Shown: positions 41,352 to 50,008, numbered from the stretch's first letter. The stretch is DNA of 50,348 bases from Gammaproteobacteria bacterium (GCA_007694905.1 REEU01000203.1:1-50348), one strand, 5' to 3'. The notes: generated from the sequence alone by a model not told the origin. Made by a program: numbers and translations.

Positions 41352-42197
41352 TCAGTGTCTGGAGTCGGCGGGCGGTTCGAGCTGCGCGTCTTCCGCCAGC
41401 AGCTTGGGACTGGGGCTGTAGTAACGACGCAACCAGCTGCACAAGCCCTCGAGCCCGGGAAACAGCGTGCGTTCGTTGATGTTCGCGAGATCCACCTTGT
41501 CGCGCACTTCCCACTTCAGGCGCGCCGGAATGATGATCTTGCGGCCTGACCCGGGGTGCTGCGCAAGCCAATCATCGATGGCAATCTGGTTGTCCGACAC
41601 CACTGAGAAGAACGCGTACTGCTGGTAGATTCGGGGATCGATGGAGGGCGGCTCGAAGAACACCGTGAACGGTTCCGGGGCGAATGCGGCCATCTCCTCG
41701 AAGGAACGGATCTCCCGCGCCAGCATCTCGCCGGTGAAGATGCTTGCGCCTTCCCGATCCAGGGCTGCGCGCAGCGGTTGCGGTAACTGTTGATGAACGT
41801 GGGTGTAGTCCACCACCCAGACCACGCCGTCACGATCGAAACGAGTGACATTCGCGGTCGCAAAATGAAGCGCCACATAGGGCGAGTTGGTCCAATCGAG
41901 CAGGCGCGTCGGCAGGCCATAGTGCTGGGCCACGGATACCCAGTTCCACAGCGAATCCTGCTCCACGACGCTGCCGTGAGCGTACTTGCGGAAGTTGCGG
42001 ACGAGGTGGCGTTCGAGTTCCGCGTAGCGGCCACCGAGACGCATCAGCGTGGTCGCCAGCGGATAGCCCGCGTCGGACAGGCCGCGAAACGCATGATGAG
42101 ACCGGAAGCGACCGATCTTCTCGTTCCAGGAATCCGCGAACAGTTCCTCCTGAAGGTGATTCCAAGACTCGATCACAACGGTGTCGATGGCGCTCAT
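41352..42197 (-). CDS. FRG domain-containing protein
   Basis: A 281-residue protein with the FRG domain: HHAFRGLSDAGYPLATTLMR, AQHYGLPTRLLDWTNSPYVALHFAT (the most conserved stretch) and the late YQQYAFFSVV. FRG proteins are of unknown function and are often found near phage-defence or toxin-like genes; no partner toxin, nuclease or helicase lies beside this one. The segment PARLKWEVRDKVDLANINERTLFPGLEGLCSWLRRYY is the typical end. ATG 42197 has GGAGG eleven bases upstream; the frame to 42245 is less supported. It is on the same strand as the ars genes, 69 bases after usp. Confidence 0.85.
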   Translation of the reverse strand: MSAIDTVVIESWNHLQEELFADSWNEKIGRFRSHHAFRGLSDAGYPLATTLMRLGGRYAELERHLVRNFRKYAHGSVVEQDSLWNWVSVAQHYGLPTRLLDWTNSPYVALHFATANVTRFDRDGVVWVVDYTHVHQQLPQPLRAALDREGASIFTGEMLAREIRSFEEMAAFAPEPFTVFFEPPSIDPRIYQQYAFFSVVSDNQIAIDDWLAQHPGSGRKIIIPARLKWEVRDKVDLANINERTLFPGLEGLCSWLRRYYSPSPKLLAEDAQLEPPADSRH

Positions 42198-42266
42198 GGA
42201 GATGAGGGCCTCCGGCAGACTGGGCCATGGCGACCATGTTCGCACGCGCGCCGGGCCGGAGCGAGG

Positions 42267-43115
42267 TCACGACGATGACGTGGGCACCAGGAGCACCAGG
42301 CGGCGCGCATGACGACAGACAGCCGCGGCGGTGCTGCCGAGCAGCAGGTCCTCGATCGGGTTACGGCCCCGCTTGCCGACGATGATCAGGTCCGCCTCGC
42401 GCTCGGCGGCCACCCGCTCGATCTCCTCCGATGGTCGGCCCTCGCCGAGCAGAACGGTATCGAAACCCGGATCCGGCGCCTGCTGCTCGAGATGCTGGAT
42501 GTGAGCCGTGATCAGCTCGCGCTCCGCCTCGAGCTCAGGCCGTTCATTCCACTGTCCTACGGAGACGACTACGCCACGCCGACAGTCCTTCAGCAGAGAC
42601 ATGAATGCGGCCTCTGCCGCAGCTACGGCCGTGGACCCGTCCGTTGCCAGTAGCGGCCGGCAGACGCCCGCTGTGGGCAGAATCACGGACTGATCGATGG
42701 GCGCGAGCAGAACCGGAAACGTCGCATGGCGGATCAGATCCAGCGCGGTGCTGCCGAGAAACAGATCGCGCAGGGTGCTGTGACCGTGGCTGCCCGCAAG
42801 GATGGCTGAGGCCTGACTGTCCCGGGCCACACGCAGCAGTTCGGTCACGATCGGGCCGATGGTGACTTCCGTTTCCACTTCGAAACCGTCTTTCCGCAGC
42901 GAGCCAGCCAAGGTGTCGAGCCGTTGCTGGTAGTGGTCACGGTGGGAGACGTCCGGCACGCGCCCGTAGACCGAAGCCACGACGTGGACCAGGGTCAGGC
43001 GGCGGCACCCGAGGGCCCGCAGTCGCGGCAGCTGCCCGTGAAGCCGTTCGCCCGTCGGCGAGAAGTCCACCGCGACGAGCACCTGGTCGAAGATCCTGGT
43101 CTGTCCACTCGTCAT
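42267..43115 (-). CDS. tandem universal stress protein
   Basis: A 282-residue UspA protein with two domains. Each half ends in an ATP-binding loop: GSHGHSTLRDLFLGSTALDLIRHA (about 115-140) and GKRGRNPIEDLLLGSTAAAVCRHA (about 245-270). The first half starts RIFDQVLVAVDFSPTGERL. Tandem Usps bind ATP and help survival under stress; here a link to arsenic or oxidative stress is suggested by the operon only. The ATG at 43115 overlaps the acr3 stop by four bases, so both are co-translated. Confidence 0.92.
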   Translation of the reverse strand: MTSGQTRIFDQVLVAVDFSPTGERLHGQLPRLRALGCRRLTLVHVVASVYGRVPDVSHRDHYQQRLDTLAGSLRKDGFEVETEVTIGPIVTELLRVARDSQASAILAGSHGHSTLRDLFLGSTALDLIRHATFPVLLAPIDQSVILPTAGVCRPLLATDGSTAVAAAEAAFMSLLKDCRRGVVVSVGQWNERPELEAERELITAHIQHLEQQAPDPGFDTVLLGEGRPSEEIERVAAEREADLIIVGKRGRNPIEDLLLGSTAAAVCRHARRLVLLVPTSSS

Positions 43116-44203
43116 GCCGAATCCTCCGCCGCTTCGGGAAACCAGTGCCGCGTGCGATTGGCGATGCGCACCAGCGCCAGCATCAGTGGGACCTCCACCA
43201 GGACACCCACAACCGTGGCGAGTGCTGCGCCCGACTGCAGCCCGAACATGGCAATGGCCGCCGCCACCGCCAATTCGAAAAAGTTGCTGGCACCGATCAT
43301 CGCGCCGGGTGCGGCCACGGCATGTCTTACCTTCCAGGCGCAGGCCCAGCGGTAGGCGATGAAGAAGATCAGGAAGGTCTGGATCACCAGCGGCACCGCG
43401 ATCAGCAGGATATGCAGCGGGTTCTCGAGGATCGTCTCACCCTGAAAAGCGAACAGCAGGACCAGGGTGACCAGCAGGCCGATGGGCGTGACCGGCGCCA
43501 GGCGCTTGAGAAACACCGTGTCGAACCACTCGATGCCACGACGCCTGATCAGCAGGATCCGAGTCAGATACCCGGCAGCGAAAGGAATGACGATGTAGAG
43601 CACGACGGAGAGCGCCACCGTGTCCCAGGGTACGACGATGTTCGACACGCCCAGCAGCAGGACCACGATAGGCGCGAAAGCGAACAGCATGATGATGTCG
43701 TTCACCGCGACCTGCACCAGGGTATAGGCGGCATCGCCGCGAGTCAGATAGCTCCAGACGAACACCATGGCGGTGCAGGGCGCCGCGCCCAGCAGGATCG
43801 CGCCGGCCAGATACTGCCGACCGAGTTCGGCCGGAATGAACGGCGCGAACACCACCATGAGAAAGAACCAGGCGATCACGAACATGGAGAAGGGCTTGAT
43901 CAGCCAGTTGACCATGGTGGTGATGGCGAGCCCCTTGGGCTCGCGACGCACCTCGAGAATGGCGCTGAAGTCGATCTGCACCATCATCGGGTAGATCATC
44001 GCCCAGATCAGAATCGCAACCGGAACCGATACCGAGGCGTACTCGAAACGTGCCAGGGTTTCCGGCACGACGGGCAGAAGCTGACCGAGCGCCACGCCGG
44101 CGATGATGCACAGCGCCACCCAGACCGTGAGGTAGCGCTCGAACAACCCCATGCCTTCTCTGGTGGACACTTCGACGCTGCTTGCCTGGTTTCCGGTATT
44201 CAT
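43112..44203 (-). CDS. acr3: arsenite efflux transporter Acr3
   Basis: A 363-residue, ten-helix member of the bile/arsenite/riboflavin transporter superfamily, Acr3 type. Marks are LTVWVALCIIAGVALGQLLP, IYPMMVQIDFSAI, GAAPCTAMVFVWSYLTRGD with the conserved Cys required for arsenite transport, VAVNDIIMLFAFAPIV and GAMIGASNFFELAVAAAIAMFG. It exports arsenite, driven by the proton motive force. It follows arsR by 68 bases and overlaps usp by four bases. Confidence 0.94.
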   Translation of the reverse strand: MNTGNQASSVEVSTREGMGLFERYLTVWVALCIIAGVALGQLLPVVPETLARFEYASVSVPVAILIWAMIYPMMVQIDFSAILEVRREPKGLAITTMVNWLIKPFSMFVIAWFFLMVVFAPFIPAELGRQYLAGAILLGAAPCTAMVFVWSYLTRGDAAYTLVQVAVNDIIMLFAFAPIVVLLLGVSNIVVPWDTVALSVVLYIVIPFAAGYLTRILLIRRRGIEWFDTVFLKRLAPVTPIGLLVTLVLLFAFQGETILENPLHILLIAVPLVIQTFLIFFIAYRWACAWKVRHAVAAPGAMIGASNFFELAVAAAIAMFGLQSGAALATVVGVLVEVPLMLALVRIANRTRHWFPEAAEDSA

Positions 44204-44271
44204 GACGCCTTCTTCATGACGAATCGATCTTCGCGAGTGGGTATTCGTGCGCGCATTTCAGCAACAGTCCT

Positions 44272-44634
44272 TCAAGGCAGCGGTCGATCCGAGTCTGCTT
44301 GTGCACCGAGGCGCTTCGACAGCGCCACCACTTCCGCGCACAGCTCAGGTTCGCCCCCGCAGCACTCCTCTGTGAGATAGGCCAGCAGTTCGAGCATGCC
44401 CGGAAGATGAGCCCGGTAACGCTGGTAGCGCCCTTCCTGGACCACGGTCAGCAGACCCGCACGGGTGAGATTCTTCAGGTGGAAGGACAGGTTGGTGGGC
44501 GCGAGGTCGAGCGCGGTCGCGATGTCTCCTGCCACCATGCCCGACGGACCCTGCCGGATCAGCAGCCTATAGATGTCCAATCGCACAGCGGATGCGAGCG
44601 CTTCGAATCCCGCAATGGCAGCTTCCTGATTCAC
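44272..44634 (-). CDS. arsR: ArsR family metalloregulator
   Basis: A 120-residue winged-helix repressor: ALASAVRLDIYRLLIRQG, DIATALDLAPTNLSFHLKNLTRAGLLTVVQEGRYQRY (helix-turn-helix and wing) and a C-terminal Cys cluster LTEECCGGEPELCAE (Cys91, Cys92, Cys99). No Cys is found in the DNA-binding helix, so the E. coli ArsR (C32/C34) site is absent; the spacing is closer to the Acidithiobacillus-type sensor with C95, C96 and C102. It would release DNA on arsenite binding and de-repress acr3 and usp. The start is GTG 44632-44634. An inverted repeat lies 16 bases upstream. Confidence 0.92.
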   Translation of the reverse strand: MNQEAAIAGFEALASAVRLDIYRLLIRQGPSGMVAGDIATALDLAPTNLSFHLKNLTRAGLLTVVQEGRYQRYRAHLPGMLELLAYLTEECCGGEPELCAEVVALSKRLGAQADSDRPLP

Positions 44635-44649
44635 GCTTTAACCCTACAA

Positions 44650-44667
44650 GTATTATTGAATTAATAC
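44650..44667. promoter_or_regulatory. candidate ArsR operator
   Basis: GTATTA-TTGAAT-TAATAC, perfect six-base arms around a six-base spacer, 16 bases before the arsR start. It is AT-rich in a GC-rich context and fits a winged-helix dimer, so it is a good self-repression site for the ars operon. Confidence 0.6.
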
Positions 44668-44720
44668 AACACGCCTGCCCGACCCTCTCCTTGCGCTGCG
44701 CCAATGCATCCGCAGTGCAG

Positions 44721-46223
44721 TCACGCCGCCTGGCGGTCGCTCGCAATGGCTTGCAGACGTCGCCGGCGCAGCCGGGGCATGAACGGCAGCAGGAAAGACA
44801 GCAGCGCCAGCGCAAGCATCGTCACCGTTACCGGGCGGGTGAAGAACACTTCCCAGCCGTCCATCATGATCGCTCGCCGGAAGTTCGTTTCCGCGATGGC
44901 ACCGAGGACGAGCCCAAGAATCACCGGGGCGAGCGGAAAGCCATGGCGGCGCATGACCCAGCCGAAAATCCCGAAAGCCACGCAGCAGAAGACATCGAAC
45001 ATGGCGTTGCGGACGGCGAACGCGCCGATCAGCGCCATCGTGGTGATCAACACGTACAGCACTTCCTTCGGGATGTGCGCCACCTTCACCCAAAGCCGCC
45101 CTCCCGCAAGCCCCACGAACAGCAGCACGAATTGGGCAATGAGCATGGCGCCGAAGATGGCGTAAATCATCTCCGGGTTGCGAACGAAGAGCTGTGGTCC
45201 CGGCGTCAGGTCGTGGATCATCATGGCGCCGATCAGCACGGCGGTCGTTGCGCTCCCCGGGATGCCCAACGCCAGCAGGGGCACCATGGCACCCCCGACG
45301 GATCCGGAGTCCGCGGCCTCAGACGCGGTGACGCCCTCAGGACTGCCGTACCCGAACGCCTCCTTGTTGCGGCTGAAGCGCTTCGCCAGACCGTAGCTGA
45401 TGAATGACCCGATGGTGGCGCCTGCACCGGGAAACACACCCACCAGGGTCCCGATGGCAGAGGATCTGAGGGTCACCCACTTCAGCTTCCAGTAGTGACT
45501 GAAACGAGGCCAGGGGTCATGGATGCTCCCGGAGCCCTCAATCCTGACGTCACCCTGCTCGATCCCGCGAAACACCTCGCTGAGCGCGAACAGGCCGATC
45601 AGCGCCGGGATCAGCATGAATCCGTCCGACAGCTCCAGCACGTCGAAGGTGAACCGCTCCGTACCGGACATGGCATCCGTTCCGACTGTGGCCAGCACCA
45701 GTCCGACCAACATGGCGATGAATGCCTTGATCCAGTTGTCACCGGCCAGCGTCGCGATGGTGGCCATGCCGAACAGGGCAAACGCAAAGTATTCGGAGGG
45801 ATGGAAACGAACCGCCGCCGCAGCCAGCGGCACCGAGAAGCCGATCAGGATCAGGGTTCCGAACATGCCGCCGAAGGACGATGCAACGATGGACGTGCCG
45901 AGTGCCAGAGACGGCTGGCCCTTCTTCGTCAGGGCATAGCCATCGATGGCCGTGACCACCGCGGACGGCGTACCGGGCGCATTCACCATGATGCCGGTGA
46001 TGGAACCGCCGTAGCTCGACCCGATGTAGATGCCCACCAGCAGGATCAAGGCCAGCGTCGGCGACATGCTGTAGGTGAACGGCACCATCAGGGCCACGCC
46101 CATAGACGGCGAGAGGCCCGGCATGGCGCCGATGAGAATTCCGAGCACGATACCGCTGACAATGGTCAGCAGGGGCAGCAACGCGAGCACGGTGCCAAGC
46201 CCGCCGAACAGCGACTCAAGCAT
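44721..46223 (-). CDS. tctA: tripartite tricarboxylate transporter, large permease TctA
   Basis: A 500-residue protein of usual TctA length. GIVLGILIGAMPGLSPSMGVALMVPFT, GGSITGIMVNAPGTPSAVVTAIDGYAL, VGVFPGAGATIGSFISYGLAKRFS and VPLLALGIPGSATTAVLIGAMMIHDLTPGPQLF are the invariant family stretches. It is the main permease of the TTT system, which takes up carboxylates (citrate, tartrate and others) from a periplasmic binding protein. It is 24 bases downstream of the fused tctCB gene. The C-terminal tail is Arg-rich (PRLRRRRLQ). Confidence 0.94.
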   Translation of the reverse strand: MLESLFGGLGTVLALLPLLTIVSGIVLGILIGAMPGLSPSMGVALMVPFTYSMSPTLALILLVGIYIGSSYGGSITGIMVNAPGTPSAVVTAIDGYALTKKGQPSLALGTSIVASSFGGMFGTLILIGFSVPLAAAAVRFHPSEYFAFALFGMATIATLAGDNWIKAFIAMLVGLVLATVGTDAMSGTERFTFDVLELSDGFMLIPALIGLFALSEVFRGIEQGDVRIEGSGSIHDPWPRFSHYWKLKWVTLRSSAIGTLVGVFPGAGATIGSFISYGLAKRFSRNKEAFGYGSPEGVTASEAADSGSVGGAMVPLLALGIPGSATTAVLIGAMMIHDLTPGPQLFVRNPEMIYAIFGAMLIAQFVLLFVGLAGGRLWVKVAHIPKEVLYVLITTMALIGAFAVRNAMFDVFCCVAFGIFGWVMRRHGFPLAPVILGLVLGAIAETNFRRAIMMDGWEVFFTRPVTVTMLALALLSFLLPFMPRLRRRRLQAIASDRQAA

Positions 46224-46247
46224 GGCGGGGCTTCCTGTAGCGCAGCA

Positions 46248-47792
46248 TCACCACCACATTCCGCGTGGCAGATCGACCAGCAGGAGGCGCTGGAAGATCA
46301 GCTCCGAGAACAGCAGCCAGCTGACGGTAACCGCGGCGATCACCGGCATGCGGCGGTAGCCCAGGTACACGATCAGCGTCGGCATGTAGATCAGCGTGGC
46401 AGGCAGATAGCCGAGCACCGGCAGCAGCAGCAGATAGCCGATGAACAGGCCCATGCTGACCAGCAAACGCAGCGTCTGCTGCGTCTCCGGCTCCGGCGGC
46501 GGGGCCCGCAGGCAGTACCCGATCTGCAGCACGATCAGCGGCAGCAGGAGCAGCATCCACAGCCGCGGGATGCCGGCGGCGCCCACTGGATCGATGGGAT
46601 TCGCGGCCGGCAGGTGAATACTCATCAGCAGGGCGATTACCGTGGCAAACCCGAGCGCGCCGAGCAGCAGGAGCTGACCCGTCCATTGCCGATGACGGGT
46701 CCGTGGCAGCATGAATGCGAGCCCGCCCAGCATCAGAGCGGAGCCACCGACCGCACCGTAGAGGCCCAGCCCACGGCCCAGCGCCGCGAGGGTGCCATGG
46801 GATTCCTGGGCATCAGGCAGCAGTCCGAGCTGGCCGAGATAGGTTCGAAACTCACTGCGATCCCGCTCCACGATGCGAGTGAAGGCTTCCGCATCGCGGT
46901 AACGCAGATTCACCGCCTCGCCTGCCCACGCTTCCTGCCAGCGCGGATCGTCCAGCACTTTACGTATCACTGCGGTATACCAGTCCCGGATCGGCTCCGG
47001 CACCTCCTTGCGGAAGGCGAAGCCACGCCAGATCAGTTCGTCCTCGAGACCGTCGAATCCGAGCTCGACGAACGTCGGGGCGTCGGGAAACTCAGGCAGA
47101 CGCTGCTCTGCCGCCACCGCCACGATCCGCAACCGGTCAGAGGTCTGCGCATCCCGAGGATTGCCCAGATACACCGTACCGAGGTTTCCGAGCAGGGCCG
47201 CCACCGCTTCGCCGCCGCTGGCGTAGGGGATCCAGCGCATGTCGATGCCGACCGTTTCCGCCATCCTGACACCCGACACGTGCTTCACGCCGCCGATATC
47301 CACACCCAGCCAGAGCTGGTCGCCCGGCGTCCTTCTCAGCGCATCCCAATCCGCCGGACCCTCCGCCGCGTTGGTGATGAGGACGTGGGCGTTGTCCATG
47401 ACGTAGGCGTGCCAGTGGAGGCGGTCGATGAGATCTTCGCGGCCCGTGGCCACCATCTTGGAGATGTTCGAGCGGGTCACGGCGAGGAAGCGATGACCAT
47501 CGGCCGGCTCCCGCAGCGCCTCTTCGAACGCGACGATACCGCCGCCTCCGGGCCGGTTGATCACCGCAAACGGATGCTCAGCGTGTTCCTGTGCGAGGCG
47601 CGCGAAGCGACGGGCGGTGACGTCGATGAGCCCGCCAGGACTGGTGTAGACAACGAGGCGGATCGGCTGGCTCGGGAAACCCGGCACCACCGGCAGGCCA
47701 TTCTTGTCGACCACCCCGTGGCCCACTGCAGCGGGTGTCGCCGCTGCGAGCAGGGCGATCAGGGACAGCAACATGGCGAGGCGTGAAGACAT
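46248..47792 (-). CDS. TctC-TctB fusion (TTT binding protein joined to small permease)
   Basis: A 514-residue fusion. Residues 1-25 are a signal sequence (LAMLLSLIALLAAATPAAVG), and 30-340 are a Bug/TctC binding protein (FPSQPIRLVVYTSPGGLIDVTARRFARLAQEH, INRPGGGG, and the late WYTAVIRKVLDDPRWQEAW). Residues 350-514 have four hydrophobic helices like TctB (GLYGAVGGSALMLGGLAFML, LLLLGALGFATVIALLMSI, LWMLLLLPLIVLQIGYC, GLFIGYLLLLPVLGYLPATLIYMPTLI). TctC is normally a free periplasmic protein and TctB a separate gene; no separate copy exists beside this one. The single chain would tether the binding protein to the permease. Substrate is unknown. Confidence 0.87.
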   Translation of the reverse strand: MSSRLAMLLSLIALLAAATPAAVGHGVVDKNGLPVVPGFPSQPIRLVVYTSPGGLIDVTARRFARLAQEHAEHPFAVINRPGGGGIVAFEEALREPADGHRFLAVTRSNISKMVATGREDLIDRLHWHAYVMDNAHVLITNAAEGPADWDALRRTPGDQLWLGVDIGGVKHVSGVRMAETVGIDMRWIPYASGGEAVAALLGNLGTVYLGNPRDAQTSDRLRIVAVAAEQRLPEFPDAPTFVELGFDGLEDELIWRGFAFRKEVPEPIRDWYTAVIRKVLDDPRWQEAWAGEAVNLRYRDAEAFTRIVERDRSEFRTYLGQLGLLPDAQESHGTLAALGRGLGLYGAVGGSALMLGGLAFMLPRTRHRQWTGQLLLLGALGFATVIALLMSIHLPAANPIDPVGAAGIPRLWMLLLLPLIVLQIGYCLRAPPPEPETQQTLRLLVSMGLFIGYLLLLPVLGYLPATLIYMPTLIVYLGYRRMPVIAAVTVSWLLFSELIFQRLLLVDLPRGMWW

Positions 47793-47992
47793 GAACTCCG
47801 TACAGGCCGCGCCGCGAGGGCGTCGTGGGTCAACCTGTCACCATAACCCCAGAATATGACAATCGGGTGTCGGAGCCCGTTGGCCGCAGCCGGAGACCGG
47901 CTTGCGCTGCCACAGTCATCGGCCGGACACTGCGCGACTGCGCGGACGCTGCAACCGGCGCCGCCCGTTCCAACCACCACAGGAGAAACGCA

Positions 47993-48370
47993 ATGATCGG
48001 TTACGTCACCATCGGCACCAAAGACATGGCAAAGGCCTGCGCGTTCTACGACGCGCTGTTCGCCGAGCTCGGCGGCAAGCAGCTGTTCGGCATGGACCGC
48101 ATCAAATTCTACGGCACCGGTCCCGGCGCCCCCATGCTTGCGGTCTGCATTCCCTATGACGAAAAGGAGCAGCACCCGGGCAACGGCGTCATGATCGCGA
48201 TTCCCGCCAAGGGCATCGAGCAAATCACGAAGCTCTACAACAAGGCCATCGAGCTCGGCGCTACCGACGAAGGCGAGCCCGGCGAGCGGATTCCTGGCGT
48301 GTTTACGGGCGCCTACGTCCGCGACCTCGACGGGAACAAGCTGTGCTTCTTCGAAATGAAGACGGGCTGA
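47993..48370 (+). CDS. small VOC/glyoxalase-fold protein
   Basis: A 125-residue vicinal oxygen chelate protein (MIGYVTIGTKDMAKACAFYDALFAELGGKQLF, FYGTGPGAPMLAVCIPYDE, GAYVRDLDGNKLCFFEM). This compact version is common and uncharacterised; Glu in FFEM is the only obvious metal ligand and no His is seen at the usual first position, so it may be non-catalytic or use another set. AGGAGA lies six bases before ATG 47993, which excludes the frame opening at 47825. It is divergent from the tctCB gene across 200 bases without other recognised features, and its stop directly abuts that of the lipoprotein gene. Confidence 0.85.
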   Translation: MIGYVTIGTKDMAKACAFYDALFAELGGKQLFGMDRIKFYGTGPGAPMLAVCIPYDEKEQHPGNGVMIAIPAKGIEQITKLYNKAIELGATDEGEPGERIPGVFTGAYVRDLDGNKLCFFEMKTG

Positions 48371-48730
48371 TCAATCCCCCGCCGCCGGCAGCACCGCCTC
48401 CACTTCGATCCGGCGGCCCCGGTCGGGCGCGTAGCTGAAGCGTCCGACCACCTCGACGACCTGTCCGACATGGCCCTCCAAGCGCTCCGGGGGTCGCAGC
48501 TCGACGCGATTCAGCCCGGCATCCTCGATCCAGACGTGGTGGGGGTCTTCGAACTCGCGCAGGACTCCGGTGGTCCGGATCCGGCGCCCTTCGAAGCTGT
48601 CCTGCTGCGCCAGCAGCACGTCGAGCGGCACCGGGATGGCGTCCTCGGCACAGCCGAGCAGCGCTGGCACCAGGGCCAGGGCCAGGGCCAGGGTCAGGAC
48701 AGGCGCCCTTTGGAACCACGCTGTGAGCAT
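48371..48730 (-). CDS. lipoprotein with OB-fold-like domain
   Basis: A 119-residue protein. A signal peptide with lipobox LLGC (Cys27; PVLTLALALALVPALLGC) marks a lipoprotein. The mature part, DVLLAQQDSFEGRRIRTTGVLREFEDPHHVWIEDAGLNRVELRPPERLEGHVGQVVEVVGRFSY, has the alternating beta pattern of an OB-fold (the GxVxVxGxV spacing), as in many small envelope proteins. Function is unknown. The start ATG 48730 is followed at once by a hydrophobic signal. No other gene is near on the same strand. Confidence 0.8.
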   Translation of the reverse strand: MLTAWFQRAPVLTLALALALVPALLGCAEDAIPVPLDVLLAQQDSFEGRRIRTTGVLREFEDPHHVWIEDAGLNRVELRPPERLEGHVGQVVEVVGRFSYAPDRGRRIEVEAVLPAAGD

Positions 48731-48792
48731 CTCTCACTCCTTCATGGGACGACGACCCGTGCGCAAGCCATCAAGGTAGCGGGCAGGCCTCG

Positions 48793-49126
48793 TCACGCAG
48801 GACAGGCATTGCAGCACACTATGCCACCGCCAGGCAGCGCGACACCGTAGTCGGTCCCGAATCGGGCGTCGGGTCATCCGTGCTGACGACGTGGGCACCG
48901 CTGGCGAACGCCGCATCGCGTCGCTTCCGGATCGTGGAGCGGCGCATGGGCGTAGGCCAGAGTCGCGATGACCTCGCCGAACACAGCGAGGAGCAGGTCG
49001 TCCAACGCGCGGCCCATGGCCTGTTTGTAGCTGTTGTGGGTACCTGTGACCTGGATGTCGTTCAACGCCAGCGCAGCCGAACACTCCAGCCAGCAGCAGC
49101 CCCAGCAGCAAACCGCTGTATGGCAT
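48793..49126 (-). pseudogene. decayed Ca2+-dependent phosphoinositide-specific phospholipase C
   Basis: Four pieces in different frames, read on the minus strand, form a recognisable broken gene. The signal peptide MPYSGLLLGLLLAGV begins at 49126; then, in a second frame, ALNDIQVTGTHNSYKQAM (the catalytic-His motif of PI-PLC) and YAHAPLHDPEATR; then DAAFASGAHVVSTDDPTPD in a third frame, which is the family's C-terminal motif; then DYGVALPGGGIVCCN ending at TGA 48793-48795. The family's central part, about 250 residues, is missing. At least three frame changes and one deletion are needed. It fills most of the region between 48731 and 49241. Confidence 0.78.
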
Positions 49127-49241
49127 CGGACATGCCTTGCTGCCGCTGCGTCGACTCATGCCGTGATCTGGCCCTTGGGCCGCGAACCCTCCTGCGCCCT
49201 CATGCGTCGAGCGCCGCCAGCATGCGCTTGAGCGCGAAGTG

Positions 49242-49954
49242 TCAGTAACTGCCGAGTACCAGTGCCGTCACCGCCTCCCAAAGCACAGCGTCCTCCGCGC
49301 TCAGGGCAATCCAGCCGTTGTGACCGGTGTAGGCGGGCACCCGATAGCGCTCATCGAAGGTCATCATGGCCTGAGCTTCCTTGCCGACCCAGCCATGCAC
49401 TTCGAGCCGTCGCTCGTAGCGGGAGACGGTACAGAAAGTCTTCTTGCCGGCCTGCCAGGCCGGATTGCCGAACTGCCGCGCCTCGCGGACCTCGGGCAAT
49501 TCGAGACAAAAGGGACGCAGCCGCTCGATCAGTGCCGCGGCCAGCGGGTCGATCTGCTCCGGATGCAGATCATCGGTGGGTGGCTCGATGGGGCCGGATG
49601 ACTCTATCCGGGAACGCAGAGCGGCGGGAGCCACTTCCTCGTAGGCCGTTCGCAGCAGGCCCACGACCCGATCCCAGCCTAGCCTCTGAGCGAGCTCCAC
49701 CCCCAGCCAGCCGCGCGGACCGACATAGGGCGGCACTTAGAAGTCCTGGGTTCCCGCTCCGTGTAATGCTCCTGGCCACCGGCGGGCAGCTTCAGCCACA
49801 CCGCCTCGTGACCGTCGCCGTGATGGTTGATGGCCAGCGTCGCAAAGGTCTTGCCGTTCACCCGGTACTCCGGCATCCGGTGAGCCGGCGCCTCCTCCAC
49901 TTCGGGCAGACCGAGGCAGATCTCGCGCAGCACGTCGATCAAGGTTCTGCTCAT
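49242..49954 (-). pseudogene. frameshifted tandem MmcQ/YjbR-domain gene
   Basis: The frame from ATG 49954 encodes the start of a YjbR domain (MSRTLIDVLREICLGLPEVEEAPAH, GKTFATLAINHHGD, VWLKLPAGGQEHYTEREP) and then changes frame near 49740. The end of that domain, PPYVGPRGWLGVELAQRLGWDRVVGLL, continues in another frame from 49736, followed by a second YjbR domain (LPEVREARQFGNPAWQAGKKTFCTVSRYERRLEVHGWV...RYRVPAYTGHNGWIAL). In the second frame a TAA lies directly before VPPYV. So one indel and one stop separate the halves. Both domains are otherwise complete. YjbR is a small CyaY-like fold with unclear function. A sequencing error can be the cause of the indel, but not easily of both changes. 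Confidence 0.72.
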
Positions 49955-50008
49955 GGCCGTCCTCCCAGAAACACCACGAGACCTGCTTCAGGGGAGATTG
50001 ACTTCAGC

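Noticed and set aside
41352-42197. Phage-defence island around the FRG gene
   Set aside because: No toxin, nuclease, helicase, reverse transcriptase or methylase gene lies beside it; neighbours are arsenic and amidase genes.
45495-47786. 763-codon open frame on the plus strand opposite tctA and tctCB
   Set aside because: It is the mirror of clearly recognisable TctA, TctC and TctB domains; its translation is a low-complexity run of Arg, Gln, His and Asp.
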